A DNA stretch of 17,759 bases from DATKDP01 sp035546335 (GCA_035546335.1 DATKDP010000136.1:1-17759); one strand, 5' to 3'; numbered from the stretch's first letter, positions 6,933 to 16,559 are shown. The notes: a model not told the origin generated them from the letters alone. Numbers and translations are program-made.

Positions 6933-8294
6933 TCAGGTCACCAAATCCCTGATCGCGTCCATCACCAAAGGATCGTCCGCCGGATCGATCGTGCGGAGGT
7001 CGAGCGTAAGCCGGTCGTTGCGAATACGGCCGATGATCGCAGGGTCGCGCCGAAGCAGCGCACTGCTCATCGAGGCCGCATCGCCGTCGACCTCGACACC
7101 GACCGAGGCGATCGACTCGGTGGGTGTGGTTCCGCCGCCGAGGGCGCTGGAGGTCTCGACCAGAGAGAGGGGAAGCTGCGAGGTCATCCGCTCGCCGCGC
7201 TCCTGCAGGCTCTCCATCGATGCCGACAACATCCGATAGATGGGGATCCGCTCCTCGTGCTTCCGCGCGAGAAAGGTGCGCAGCGTCGCGGTGATGACGG
7301 CGTAGCTCTCTTTCCCGGCTCGAAGGGCGCGCATTAGAGGATGACGGCGGCATCGCTCGATGATGTCGCGGCGACCGAGAATGAGCCCGCCCTGCGAGGC
7401 TCCGATGAGCTTGTCGGTCGAACAGGTGATCACATCGACGCCGGAGGCGAGGAGGGCTCGGATCGTGTCGGACCGATGAAATCCGTACGGGGCGAGATCG
7501 ACGACCTGACCGCTTCCTTCATCGTAGAGGAGCGGTATGCGCCTGGCGCGCGCGACCTCGACGAGCTCGGCCATCAGAGGCCTCTCGGTGAATCCGACGA
7601 TCTCGAAGTTGGAGCGGTGCACGCGGAGGATCGCCGCAGTCTTTCGCGAGGTCGCCGAGGCGTAGTCTTCCTTCCGAGTCCGGTTCGTGGTGCCGACCTC
7701 GCGCAGCCTCGCACCTCCCTGCTGGATCACTTCCGGAATACGGAACGATCCGCCGATCTCGACGAGCTCACCGCGCGATACGATGACTTCCTTCCCGGAA
7801 GCGACTGCCGCCAGAAGGAGCAGCGTGCCGGCGGCATTGTTGTTCGTCAGAAGCGCCGCTTCGCAACCGAACAGCGGAATCGCCGCGCTGGCGATGTGCG
7901 CGTCACGAGATCCTCGCTCGCCGCTGGGGAGCGACATCTCGAGATTCGAATAGCCGCTCAGGATCTCCGCTGCTTCGTCCAGGATCGTCGGATCGATCGG
8001 AGATCGTCCGAGGTTCGTATGAATGAGAATCCCCGAGCCGTTGATGACACGGCGAAGCGATGGCCGGCACAGCTCTTCCACTCTCCTTTCCAGCTCCGCA
8101 GTGATCTCCTCGAGAGTGATGCGCTCGGCAGATGTGCCGGCTCCGCGAAGCTCCCTCAGCAGGGCAACGAGCGTGCTCTTCACGGTCTCACGTCCGACCC
8201 GTTCGATCGGCGCAAAAGCGGGGGCGCTGCTGAGGATCTTCTCCACGGAAGGAATCCTGCGCAGCGCCTCGGATCGCTTCGTCTTCTCAGCCAC
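6933..8294 (-). CDS. selA: L-seryl-tRNA(Sec) selenium transferase SelA
   Basis: Protein of 453 residues from GTG 8294, close to the usual 460. This pyridoxal-phosphate enzyme converts seryl-tRNA(Sec) to selenocysteinyl-tRNA(Sec) with selenophosphate. Seen motifs are VINGSGILIHTNLGRSP (about 83-99), LTNNNAAGTLLLL, SRGELVEIGGSFRIP, REVGTTNRT and the cofactor segment STDKLIGASQGG, with the lysine at 295, the position I recall for the Escherichia coli enzyme. GTG 8294 has AAGGA 10 bases upstream. The open frame runs on to 8387 but would overlap the divergent gene's start and adds an arginine-rich segment unlike the family. The gene implies a selenocysteine trait, but selB, selC and selD are not seen in this window. 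Expression probably starts from the TAGAAT box at 8358-8353. Confidence 0.93.
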   Translation of the reverse strand: MAEKTKRSEALRRIPSVEKILSSAPAFAPIERVGRETVKSTLVALLRELRGAGTSAERITLEEITAELERRVEELCRPSLRRVINGSGILIHTNLGRSPIDPTILDEAAEILSGYSNLEMSLPSGERGSRDAHIASAAIPLFGCEAALLTNNNAAGTLLLLAAVASGKEVIVSRGELVEIGGSFRIPEVIQQGGARLREVGTTNRTRKEDYASATSRKTAAILRVHRSNFEIVGFTERPLMAELVEVARARRIPLLYDEGSGQVVDLAPYGFHRSDTIRALLASGVDVITCSTDKLIGASQGGLILGRRDIIERCRRHPLMRALRAGKESYAVITATLRTFLARKHEERIPIYRMLSASMESLQERGERMTSQLPLSLVETSSALGGGTTPTESIASVGVEVDGDAASMSSALLRRDPAIIGRIRNDRLTLDLRTIDPADDPLVMDAIRDLVT

Positions 8295-8351
8295 TCGGGG
8301 GCATTCCTTTCTCCTCCGGCGCCGCGGTTCGTCATCGACGGCTGCATCGGG

Positions 8352-8358
8352 TATTCTA
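8352..8358. promoter_or_regulatory. Overlapping divergent -10 boxes between selA and its neighbour
   Basis: The stretch TATTCTA reads as TATTCT at 8352-8357 on the plus strand and as TAGAAT at 8358-8353 on the minus strand; each matches the -10 consensus at five of six positions. The plus box is 29 bases before ATG 8387, with AGGGGG between. The minus box is 58 bases before GTG 8294, with AAGGA between. One AT-rich element could therefore serve both genes. Confidence 0.4.
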
Positions 8359-8386
8359 AATCCTTCCAGGGGGCACTCGAACCGCA

Positions 8387-8992
8387 ATGGCGATGACCAT
8401 CGACGAGCAGATTGATTACTTCGACGAGAGTCTTCGTCAGTTGAAGGTCAAATACGAGCTCTTCTTCGCGGGAGCCCTGAAGATGCCTCCCAACGTCGAG
8501 CGCAGCCGGCTCGACAACCTCGTGCACGAAATGAGCAAGACGCACATTCGCGACAATGCCCGCAGATTTCGCTTCAGCACGATGGTTGGCCGCTATCAGC
8601 AGTATCGCGAGCTCTGGGGGCGGAGGCTGCGCACACGGGAAGAGGGGCCGCTGGAATTCCGCCGCCGGGCGGAGCTCTTTTCCGAGGAGGCGATTCAGGC
8701 CGCGAAGCAGGCCGCGCGCGCTGCTCCCGTTACCAGAGAGCGGCCCGAATCGTATGTAAGAGTGACGCGGGAGCCGGCTGGTGAGACGATCGAAGCGCTC
8801 TACGCACAGATTGTCGAAGCGCAGAGCCGGCTCGGAAAGCCCGCCAACGTGACCCTCGAGCAGGTTTCGGCGATGGTTCGGAAGCAGGCCGATGCGCTTC
8901 GAGAGCGATTCGGCATCGACGCCATCGTCTTCCGGGTCGAGACCGTCGAGGGAAAAGTGAAGCTGAAGGCAAGACCGGAGACCACTGAATGA
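8387..8992 (+). CDS. MXAN_5187 C-terminal-domain-like conserved hypothetical
   Basis: Protein of 201 residues with two recognisable blocks. The N-terminal block (about 5-85) is helical and contains LKVKYELFFAGALK, then RRFRFSTMVGRYQQYRELWGRRL. The C-terminal block (about 133-198) runs from IEALYAQIVEAQSRLG to FRVETVEGKVKLKARPE and resembles the C-terminal domain named after Myxococcus xanthus MXAN_5187. The biochemical role of these proteins is not known to me. There is no signal peptide or membrane segment. ATG 8387 is 15 bases after AGGGGG; ATG 8393 is an alternative. Its stop overlaps the lipoprotein start by 4 bases (ATGA), so the two are translationally coupled and may act together. Family link is by memory of sequence pattern and is moderately sure. 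Confidence 0.75.
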   Translation: MAMTIDEQIDYFDESLRQLKVKYELFFAGALKMPPNVERSRLDNLVHEMSKTHIRDNARRFRFSTMVGRYQQYRELWGRRLRTREEGPLEFRRRAELFSEEAIQAAKQAARAAPVTRERPESYVRVTREPAGETIEALYAQIVEAQSRLGKPANVTLEQVSAMVRKQADALRERFGIDAIVFRVETVEGKVKLKARPETTE

Positions 8993-9792
8993 ACAGACTG
9001 AAAACCGCCGTACTCCTTTTCCTGGCCCTTTCGACCAGCGGATGTCTCGCATGGCAGGGCACTGTCGATCGGATACGACATGGTGAGAATCCCTACATCG
9101 ATCCTCCCTACTACATCCGTTACCTCGATACCGGCACCCGCCTCGACCGCCAGATCCAGCAGGCGCTCGAAGCGTTGCGGCAGAATCCGCGTTCCCCCGC
9201 CCTTCACAACCGACTGGGCACTCTGCTCGTGGCGAAGGGATTTCCGAAACATGCCGAGCAGGAGTACCTCCGCGCCATTCTGCTCGATCGAAGGTTTCAT
9301 CCAGCCTGGTACAACCTCGCGCTCCTTCGCCAGACGCGCGGCGATCAACTCGGCGCGATCCGTGCCCTCCGCAGGACCATCGATCTGAAGCCGGGCCACG
9401 CATCCGCACACTTCCAGTACGGACTGATTCTGGAGAAAAAAGGGCGAACCGAGTCTGCGATCGAGCACTATGCCAAGGCCTTTTCGATCAATCATGCTCT
9501 CCTCGACGTCAAGCAGAACCCGCGAATCCTCGACACAAGGCTCACGGCCCGGGCACTGATCCATCTCTATCCCGAATCGCACGCGCGCAGGAGCCTCGAT
9601 CTGAACCCCACTCCTCCCGGGTACCAGTTCGTCGACAGGGCAGCTCCCTCGCCCGTTCCGGAGCCCGCGACGATCGTGACACCTGCTCCTCCCGTGACCG
9701 ATCCCGGAGTGATCAGTCCGGCACCGGTCGGAATGCCGGAGGAAGAGGGCGACATCGAAGACGAACCGGAAGAGATCCTCCCCCCGCCGTAA
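8989..9792 (+). CDS. TPR-repeat probable lipoprotein
   Basis: Protein of 267 residues. It has a signal peptide with hydrophobic core AVLLFLAL and a cysteine at 19 in the context STSGC; the lipobox has Thr rather than Leu at -3, so lipidation is likely but not certain. Residues about 50-165 form three TPR-like units: NPRSPALHNRLGTLLVAKGF, then HPAWYNLALLRQTRGD and HASAHFQYGLILEKKGR. The C-terminal 60 residues are rich in proline and end with an acidic stretch and PPP, probably disordered. TPRs bind proteins, so a scaffold role at the outer membrane is a reasonable guess, no more. It overlaps the upstream gene by 4 bases and precedes lysS by 14 bases. A lipoprotein-export permease lies in the same run of genes. 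Confidence 0.82.
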   Translation: MNRLKTAVLLFLALSTSGCLAWQGTVDRIRHGENPYIDPPYYIRYLDTGTRLDRQIQQALEALRQNPRSPALHNRLGTLLVAKGFPKHAEQEYLRAILLDRRFHPAWYNLALLRQTRGDQLGAIRALRRTIDLKPGHASAHFQYGLILEKKGRTESAIEHYAKAFSINHALLDVKQNPRILDTRLTARALIHLYPESHARRSLDLNPTPPGYQFVDRAAPSPVPEPATIVTPAPPVTDPGVISPAPVGMPEEEGDIEDEPEEILPPP

Positions 9793-9806
9793 CGACAAGG
9801 AACGTC

Positions 9807-11377
<1,571 letters not shown>

Positions 11378-11381
<4 letters not shown>

Positions 11382-12586
11382 ACCTACGCTGGGAATTCGG
11401 CGTCGCGCTCCGCTATCTCTGGATGGCGCGCAAGCGCGCTCACACCGCCTTTCTGTCGCTGATCAGTACACTCGGGCTGGCCGTCGGGGTCGCGACACTG
11501 CTCATCTCGCTCGCGCTCCTCTCCGGCCTCCAGGGTCAGATCAAGTCGCGGCTGATCGCATCGAGCCCGCTGCTTCTGATCGAGCCGGCGGGACGCAACA
11601 CGATCGCCGAGCCGCAGGAGGTGATCGCCGAATCACGCCGTCACGGAATGAGCTCGATTCAGCCGACCGTGTCGGGAATTGCCTGGGGCACCAGCGGAGA
11701 GACGGGACGCGGTCAGCCACTTCGACTCCGCTCCTATGACGAACAGGCACGGCCTGCGGCCGAAAAATCGTTCGGGCGCGAATGGCAGCTTCCCGACCAG
11801 GACGACTCGATCTATCTGACACGCGATGCCGCTGCAGGGCTCGGAATCGCTCTCGGCGACGAGGTGACCGCCGTCGCACCGCGGACTCGTCTCACTCCAT
11901 TCGGTGCTGTTCCGGTCTGGAAGCGTTATGTCGTCACACGCCTTCTCCCTCCGGTGCTGGACGAGGAGAGCCCCGACGGCTGGCTCCCGTTCGACGAAGC
12001 CTCGCGCCTCTTCGGGACGGGCGGACTGCCCACGTCGATCGAGATCTACGGCGGAGTCAGTGAGTCGGCAGAGCGCGTCCAGCAGAAGCTTGCCGCGCGC
12101 TTCCCTGATCTGCTCGTGAAGACATGGAGGGAGATCAATCTCCCGCTGTTTCTGGCGCTCCGCCTCGAGAAGATCGTGATGTTCGCCACCATCTCGCTCA
12201 TCATCTTCGTCGCCGCTCTCAACCTGATCTCCTCACTGTCGATGATGATCGTCGAGAAACGCCCGCAGGTCGGGGTTCTCAGAACACTCGGCGCGTCGGA
12301 GCAGGGAGTCCTCACCCTCTTTCTCGCGGTCGGACTTCTCATCGGGCTTCTCGGCACCGCCCTCGGGAACCTCTTCGGGCTCGGCCTCTCGTGGATCGCC
12401 GATCACTATCAGCTCATCTCTCTTCCCGGCGACATCTACTATGTCAGCTACATCCCATTTCAGATCGACGCAGCCGACGTCCTCGGCGTGAATGTCATCG
12501 CCATCACGCTGTCGATTCTCGCCACCTGGTACCCGGCTCGCATCGCCTCACGCCTCGACCCCATCGTCGCCATCCGCGACGAGTAG
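11378..12586 (+). CDS. lolC: LolC/LolE-type lipoprotein-releasing ABC permease
   Basis: Protein of 402 residues with the MacB/FtsX-like permease layout. Helix 1 is at about 24-49 and a long periplasmic domain spans about 50-260. Three helices follow at about 266-290, 310-337 and 367-388, and the C-terminus reads RLDPIVAIRDE. The cytoplasmic loop segment EKRPQVGVLRTLGAS is the usual coupling region for the ATPase. In the Lol system such permeases extract lipoproteins from the inner membrane for transfer to LolA. LolC and LolE cannot be told apart here, and a single permease may do both jobs. No lolD ATPase gene follows: the plus-strand run ends and a REP-like palindrome precedes a convergent kinase gene. 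The start codon overlaps lysS (ATGA). Confidence 0.85.
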
Positions 12587-12596
12587 CCTTGAAGAT

Positions 12597-12671
12597 GCCC
12601 GGGTACCGCGCATACACGAAGGCACCGTCAGTCCCGTAGGGACGGTTGACCGCCCGGGATGATTTCGGGCC
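12597..12671. repeat. REP-like palindromic element
   Basis: Convergent gap of 111 bases. GTCCC (12631-12635) and GGGAC (12639-12643) form a hairpin with loop GTA, inside an alternative pair ACCGTC (12624-12629) / GACGGT (12641-12646). A second hairpin follows: GCCCG (12652-12656) pairs with CGGGC (12666-12670), extended by G-U pairs. GCCCGGG occurs at both 12597-12603 and 12652-12658. There is no T-tract, so this fits a REP-type dispersed palindrome better than an intrinsic terminator, though it could still end both transcripts. Confidence 0.5.
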
Positions 12672-12697
12672 AGGCGTTGAACCCCCTCCTCGCCTGT

Positions 12698-15334
12698 CTA
12701 CTTCAGCCCGCCGTCCCAGTTCGTCACGAGGATCGCACCACTGGATCCGCGCGGCTGCGTGGTGACCGCCAGAAAACGCTCCCCGTCAGGCGCCATCGAA
12801 ATGCTGGAGTTGTTCGTATTGACCTCGATCGGGAAGAGGGTCTTCGGCGCGCCGAGCCTCACGGAGCCTCCCTCGAACGACACCTCGACCGAGCTCACAT
12901 GGTTGCCGCCGAGGTAGAAGATCTCCTTCCCATTCGGATGCCACCAGGCGGTATAGGCGACGTCGTTGGTGATCTGCCATTTGCCTCCCGGCCCGGGGAA
13001 GGGGGCGAGGAATGGGGTGCGCGCGCTGGTGGTGTTGTAGGTGATCCAGCGACCATCGGGCGAAAAGCGTGCGTCGTACTCCTGGTCCGGGCTCTCGATG
13101 ACGACATACGGCTCGCCTCCGGCGAGCGGCAGCGCCATCACCGTGCCGCTCGGCCCACCTGCGTTGAGGAGGATCAGAGAGCCGTCGGGCGAGACGTCGG
13201 TCGGCCTGATCTCCGACCGGCTTCGAAACAACATACGTTCGGACGAGCTCCCGTCGACCGGCTTGATGAAGAGTTGAAACTCGTCGGACGTGACCGCCTG
13301 GAAAACGACGTTTCGGCTGTCGCGCGTCCAGACCGGACCAACGGTGTTGGCGTCGACGAATGAAAGCCGCATCTCGACGCCGCGTTCGATGTCGTAGACG
13401 TACACCGCACGCCTCGGATCGCCGACGACCATTGCCACCTTCTCCCCGTCGGGAGAGATGGCGACATCGGAGACGATCCGCGGCGCGATCTCACCCAGCT
13501 CGTTCCCCGAACGATCCATCCAGACGAGACCCGATCCGAGCGTCGCTCCTGCGGGGTGATACGCGAGAAGGCCGGTGGACGAGACCGAAACGATCGACCG
13601 CCACGTCCCCGGGTCGTGGAGAACGTTGTCGCGAATCGGGATCGGATCTCCCGTCAACGATCCGTCCTCCAGACGACGGGCCAGAAGCTTTCCCGACAGC
13701 ACGTAAAGGACGTAGTCACGGTACGGCAGGCCATTGCTGGCCGAAGCCATCAGCTTTCGACTCTCTTCGCCCTCGATCGATCCGAGGAAGATCGCAGTAT
13801 CGGGACTCGCAGGGCTCGAATGACTCGCTGCGATGTAGAGGAATCGCTTCCCGTCGGGGAGAAAGGCCGGCCAACGATGGGTTGTGTAGGGCGCATGAAG
13901 AGTCGTGACCGGCTCGGCGGCGCCTCCGCTCGAAGAGACCTGAAAAACTCCGGTCTGTGTGTGTGGCACGAAGAGAATCCGCCCGTCAGGACCCCAGCTT
14001 CCTCCGCGCGCGTCGGGCGCGTCGGCGATGGCTCGCGGCGAGGCGCCGTCGATGTCGACGATCATCAGCTTGCCGAGGGCGAAAAACGCGATCGAACGGC
14101 TGTCGGGACTCCAGAAGGGAAACTTCGCTTTCTCGCCGCCAGCCACCCCAAGCGCGTCTCCCGTCTCCAGAGACTGCAGCCACAACCGCGGACCCGTCTT
14201 CCCATAGGCGACATACGCCGTCCAACGTCCATCGGGGGAGAGCGTCACGGGCCCCGCCGTATCGCCGGTGACGAGGAACTGCGCATCGGCCGGCGGCGCA
14301 ATTGCGCTGACCAGACGTTTCGGGGCTCGCACGGTAGCCCGCATGGAGATCCACGTTCCGGCGATCGCCACGATCGGAAGGACGATCGCCAGAGCCCAGG
14401 CGAGCCTCTCCCGCGACCGCCTGCGCTGCGAGGCAGCAGGAAGCGACGGCGAGGAGACGCCATCCCGAATCCACTCGAGCTCGCGCATCAGATCGTGCGC
14501 GCTCTGCCATCGTTCCTCGGGGTCCTTCGCCAGACACGTGGTGATCACGCGATCGAGCGATCGCGGTGTGAGCGGCTGGATCTCGGAAAGCGGTTGCGGC
14601 TCGCGATCGAGAATCGAGACGATGAGGCTCGCTTTCGTCTTTCCATCGAACGCCCGCCTGCCGGTCACCATCTCGTAGAGAATCGCGCCGAATGCGAACA
14701 GATCGCTCCGGGCGTCGGCCTCGAGTCCCTCGACCTGTTCAGGGGCCATGTACTGAATCGTTCCGACGATCGTTCCTTCGGCGGTCAACGGCTTGTGCTG
14801 CGTCACATCGTTGGCGACTGCGGGCCCGGCCGACGACGGCTCACTGTTCGAGAGGAGCCCGAGCGCCGGCTTCGCCAGACCGAAGTCGAGGAGCTTCGCC
14901 CCCGACCGCGTCAGCATGATGTTCCCGGGCTTCAGATCGCGGTGGACGATTCCCGAGCGATGGGCTCGATCGAGTGCCCCGGCAATCTGGATTGCAATCC
15001 GCAGCACCTGATCCATCGGCAGCGGACCCTTGGTCAGCCGATCGGCAAGCGTCTGGCCGTCGCACAGCTCCATGACGAGATAATCGAGACCTTCCTGCTC
15101 GCCGATGTCGTGGAGCGTGCAGATGTTCGGATGATTCAGACCGGAGATCACGCGCGCTTCGCGCTCGAAGCGAAGTTTGAACGCCGCATTGCTCGACAAG
15201 TGCGGCGGAAGCACTTTGATCGCCACGGAGCGGTCGAGTCGCGTATCGCGACCACGGTACACCTCACCCATTCCGCCCGCACCGATGGCGTCGAGAATCT
15301 CATACGGCCCGAGGCGTGTTCCGGGAGCGATCAC
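12698..15334 (-). CDS. Membrane Ser/Thr protein kinase with C-terminal beta-propeller
   Basis: Protein of 878 residues. The N-terminal Hanks-type kinase domain (about 10-285) has the glycine loop GAGGMGEVYRG, AIKV with Lys40, HRDLKPGN at 131-138, DFG at 150-152, APEQ at 197-200 and SDLFAFGAILYEMVTG. All catalytic residues are present, so it should be active. One membrane helix lies at about 311-330. The remaining 540 residues are repeats of the TolB/WD40-like type (LSPDGRWTAYVAYG, WSPDSRSIAFFALG, FSPDGRWITYN), probably a periplasmic beta-propeller sensor. GTG 15334 gives the family start APGTRLGPYEIL; the frame extends to GTG 15355, which lies upstream of a TATTCT box and would not be in the transcript from that promoter. 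No substrate can be named. It stands alone between two palindromic regions. Confidence 0.93.
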   Translation of the reverse strand: MIAPGTRLGPYEILDAIGAGGMGEVYRGRDTRLDRSVAIKVLPPHLSSNAAFKLRFEREARVISGLNHPNICTLHDIGEQEGLDYLVMELCDGQTLADRLTKGPLPMDQVLRIAIQIAGALDRAHRSGIVHRDLKPGNIMLTRSGAKLLDFGLAKPALGLLSNSEPSSAGPAVANDVTQHKPLTAEGTIVGTIQYMAPEQVEGLEADARSDLFAFGAILYEMVTGRRAFDGKTKASLIVSILDREPQPLSEIQPLTPRSLDRVITTCLAKDPEERWQSAHDLMRELEWIRDGVSSPSLPAASQRRRSRERLAWALAIVLPIVAIAGTWISMRATVRAPKRLVSAIAPPADAQFLVTGDTAGPVTLSPDGRWTAYVAYGKTGPRLWLQSLETGDALGVAGGEKAKFPFWSPDSRSIAFFALGKLMIVDIDGASPRAIADAPDARGGSWGPDGRILFVPHTQTGVFQVSSSGGAAEPVTTLHAPYTTHRWPAFLPDGKRFLYIAASHSSPASPDTAIFLGSIEGEESRKLMASASNGLPYRDYVLYVLSGKLLARRLEDGSLTGDPIPIRDNVLHDPGTWRSIVSVSSTGLLAYHPAGATLGSGLVWMDRSGNELGEIAPRIVSDVAISPDGEKVAMVVGDPRRAVYVYDIERGVEMRLSFVDANTVGPVWTRDSRNVVFQAVTSDEFQLFIKPVDGSSSERMLFRSRSEIRPTDVSPDGSLILLNAGGPSGTVMALPLAGGEPYVVIESPDQEYDARFSPDGRWITYNTTSARTPFLAPFPGPGGKWQITNDVAYTAWWHPNGKEIFYLGGNHVSSVEVSFEGGSVRLGAPKTLFPIEVNTNNSSISMAPDGERFLAVTTQPRGSSGAILVTNWDGGLK

Positions 15335-15346
15335 AAAGGTGGAGCA

Positions 15347-15352
15347 AGAATA
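15347..15352 (-). promoter_or_regulatory. -10 box for the kinase gene
   Basis: TATTCT on the minus strand ends 12 bases before GTG 15334. Transcription would begin only a few bases before that codon, and no ribosome-binding site is visible, so a very short or leaderless message is suggested. No -35 match is seen. Confidence 0.35.
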
Positions 15353-15385
15353 CACCAGACTGGAGGGAAGGCCCGGGGAAGGAAA

Positions 15386-15439
15386 GGGTGAAGCGTGAAG
15401 GCAGATAATGGCAGATAGCAGATGCCATCTGCTTCACCC
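15386..15439 (-). terminator. Hairpin at the rimI stop, possible terminator
   Basis: GGGTGAAGC at 15386-15394 and GCTTCACCC at 15431-15439 are perfect 9-base complements. In minus-strand reading the stem begins at the rimI stop codon and is followed by TTTCCTTCCCC, a pyrimidine tail but not a clean T-run. Inside are a second hairpin (GCAGAT 15418-15423 with ATCTGC 15427-15432) and heptad repeats. It could end the rimI transcript. Confidence 0.45.
15400..15432 (-). repeat. ATCTGCY heptanucleotide repeats after rimI
   Basis: On the minus strand the bases just after the rimI stop contain ATCTGCT, ATCTGCC and, three bases on, ATCTGCC. The same units occur after the response regulator at 17603-17632 in the same orientation relative to the gene. 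This resembles short tandemly repeated repetitive sequences known from other bacteria. Confidence 0.55.
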
Positions 15440-15892
15440 CTCCCCCACCTCCGCTGTCATGACGACCGCCGCCTCTCCGTCGGGGTAGTACCGTTTTCTG
15501 ACGTACACGGGCCGGAAGCCGAGCCGGCGGTAAAACTCGAGCGCACCGCTGTTCCTTTCCCGGACCTCGAGCGAGATCGATCGCACCTTCTGTGATCGTG
15601 CGAAGGCGAGGCACTCGTGCATCAGCGCGAGCGCGATCCCGCGTCTGCGATGAGAGGGATCGACCGCGATCTTGTTCACATGCATCTCGTCGAACAGATA
15701 CATGGCGAAGAGGTACCCGACGAGCTCGCCCGATTCCTTCCTGGCGACGCGGATGTAACGGCCCGCGGCCGTCAGCTCGCCGGCGAAGAGGGCGCGCCGC
15801 CAGCCGGTCGGAAAACTCGCCTGCTCGATCCTCGAGATGTCATCGAGATCCCTCTCACCGGTGGATCCGATCTCGAAGGACGCCTCACTCAC
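15434..15892 (-). CDS. rimI: Ribosomal protein S18 alanine N-acetyltransferase-like (GNAT)
   Basis: Protein of 152 residues in the GNAT family, closest to RimI, which acetylates the N-terminus of ribosomal protein S18. Seen are IEQASFPTGWRRALFAGEL near the N-terminus, MHVNKIAVDPSHRRRGIALALM (the acetyl-CoA pyrophosphate loop is RRRGIA), SLEVRERNSGALEFYRRLGF and the typical RimI ending RKRYYPDGEAAVVMT. GTG 15892 is chosen: AGGA lies 8 bases before it, and the longer frame to 15937 is buried in tsaB. The 8-base overlap with tsaB and the tsaB-rimI order, common in bacteria, support the assignment. Other acetyltransferase targets cannot be excluded. The C-terminal GEG codons sit at the edge of the repeat region described separately. 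Confidence 0.88.
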   Translation of the reverse strand: MSEASFEIGSTGERDLDDISRIEQASFPTGWRRALFAGELTAAGRYIRVARKESGELVGYLFAMYLFDEMHVNKIAVDPSHRRRGIALALMHECLAFARSQKVRSISLEVRERNSGALEFYRRLGFRPVYVRKRYYPDGEAAVVMTAEVGEG

Positions 15893-16508
15893 GGACAGCG
15901 TCCTGCAGTCGCGCTTCCGCCTCGGCGAGCCGGACATAGATCGGCGTCACGTCCGATCGCGACTCGAGCTCTCCCTTCGAGCGCAGATCAGCTGCACGGC
16001 GTGCCGCGAGCAGAGCGACATTGTGCTCGCTCAGAACGAGACCGGCATCGAGCGTCAACTCGTAATCCGCCGCGGTACGCTCGAGCTCCGCGGGGAGGAG
16101 CAGAATCGGGCCGAGAACCGGCCGGCAGGCATCGAATCCGGAGGCGTAGAGCTCTCCTCGTCCTGCGTCGGCGATCACCAGCACACGTCTGGATCGCCCT
16201 TCCGCGACAAATGCCAGTGCCTCGTGCGTCGGCATCGCGCAGATCGGGCGATCGATTGCCCTCGCCAGGCCCTGAACCATCGCGAGTCCGATCCGCACTC
16301 CGGTGAACGAGCCCGGACCGCGCGTCACGGCGAAGAGCTCGATGTCGCTGATGGCGGCACCCGCTTCGCGCAGCAGCCAGTCGACCGAAGGCAGCAGCTT
16401 CTCGTTGCGTGACTCCCTCCCCTGGATGGCGATGGCACCGACCGTCCCCTCATTGGAAACGAGTGCGACGGAAAGGAGAGGGAGCGACGTGTCGACTCCG
16501 AGGATCAT
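15885..16508 (-). CDS. tsaB: tRNA t6A biosynthesis protein TsaB
   Basis: Protein of 207 residues of the ASKHA fold, which partners TsaD in making t6A at tRNA position 37. Signatures are ILGVDTS at the N-terminus and RGPGSFTGVRIGLAMVQGLA from residue 63. The C-terminal half is variable, as in the family. ATG 16508 gives the canonical MILGVDTS start; a GTG 13 codons earlier is the alternative. No strong ribosome-binding site precedes ATG 16508, so coupling to the upstream gene (51 bases away) may matter. It overlaps rimI by 8 bases. TsaE is encoded elsewhere in this window; TsaD is not seen. Confidence 0.92.
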   Translation of the reverse strand: MILGVDTSLPLLSVALVSNEGTVGAIAIQGRESRNEKLLPSVDWLLREAGAAISDIELFAVTRGPGSFTGVRIGLAMVQGLARAIDRPICAMPTHEALAFVAEGRSRRVLVIADAGRGELYASGFDACRPVLGPILLLPAELERTAADYELTLDAGLVLSEHNVALLAARRAADLRSKGELESRSDVTPIYVRLAEAEARLQDAVRE

Positions 16509-16559
16509 CTGGTTTGCTCGTTGTTCCGCCGCTACTCTCGACCTCACGCCAGCGGAGGC

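Noticed and set aside
8180..9409. 409-codon minus-strand open frame
   Set aside because: It crosses the selA start, the intergenic promoter and two coupled plus-strand genes; composition is low-information and no domain is visible.
13556..15391. 611-codon plus-strand open frame
   Set aside because: It lies opposite the kinase-propeller gene, whose motifs are unambiguous. Its translation is arginine/histidine-rich with no recognisable domain, a common artefact in GC-rich DNA.
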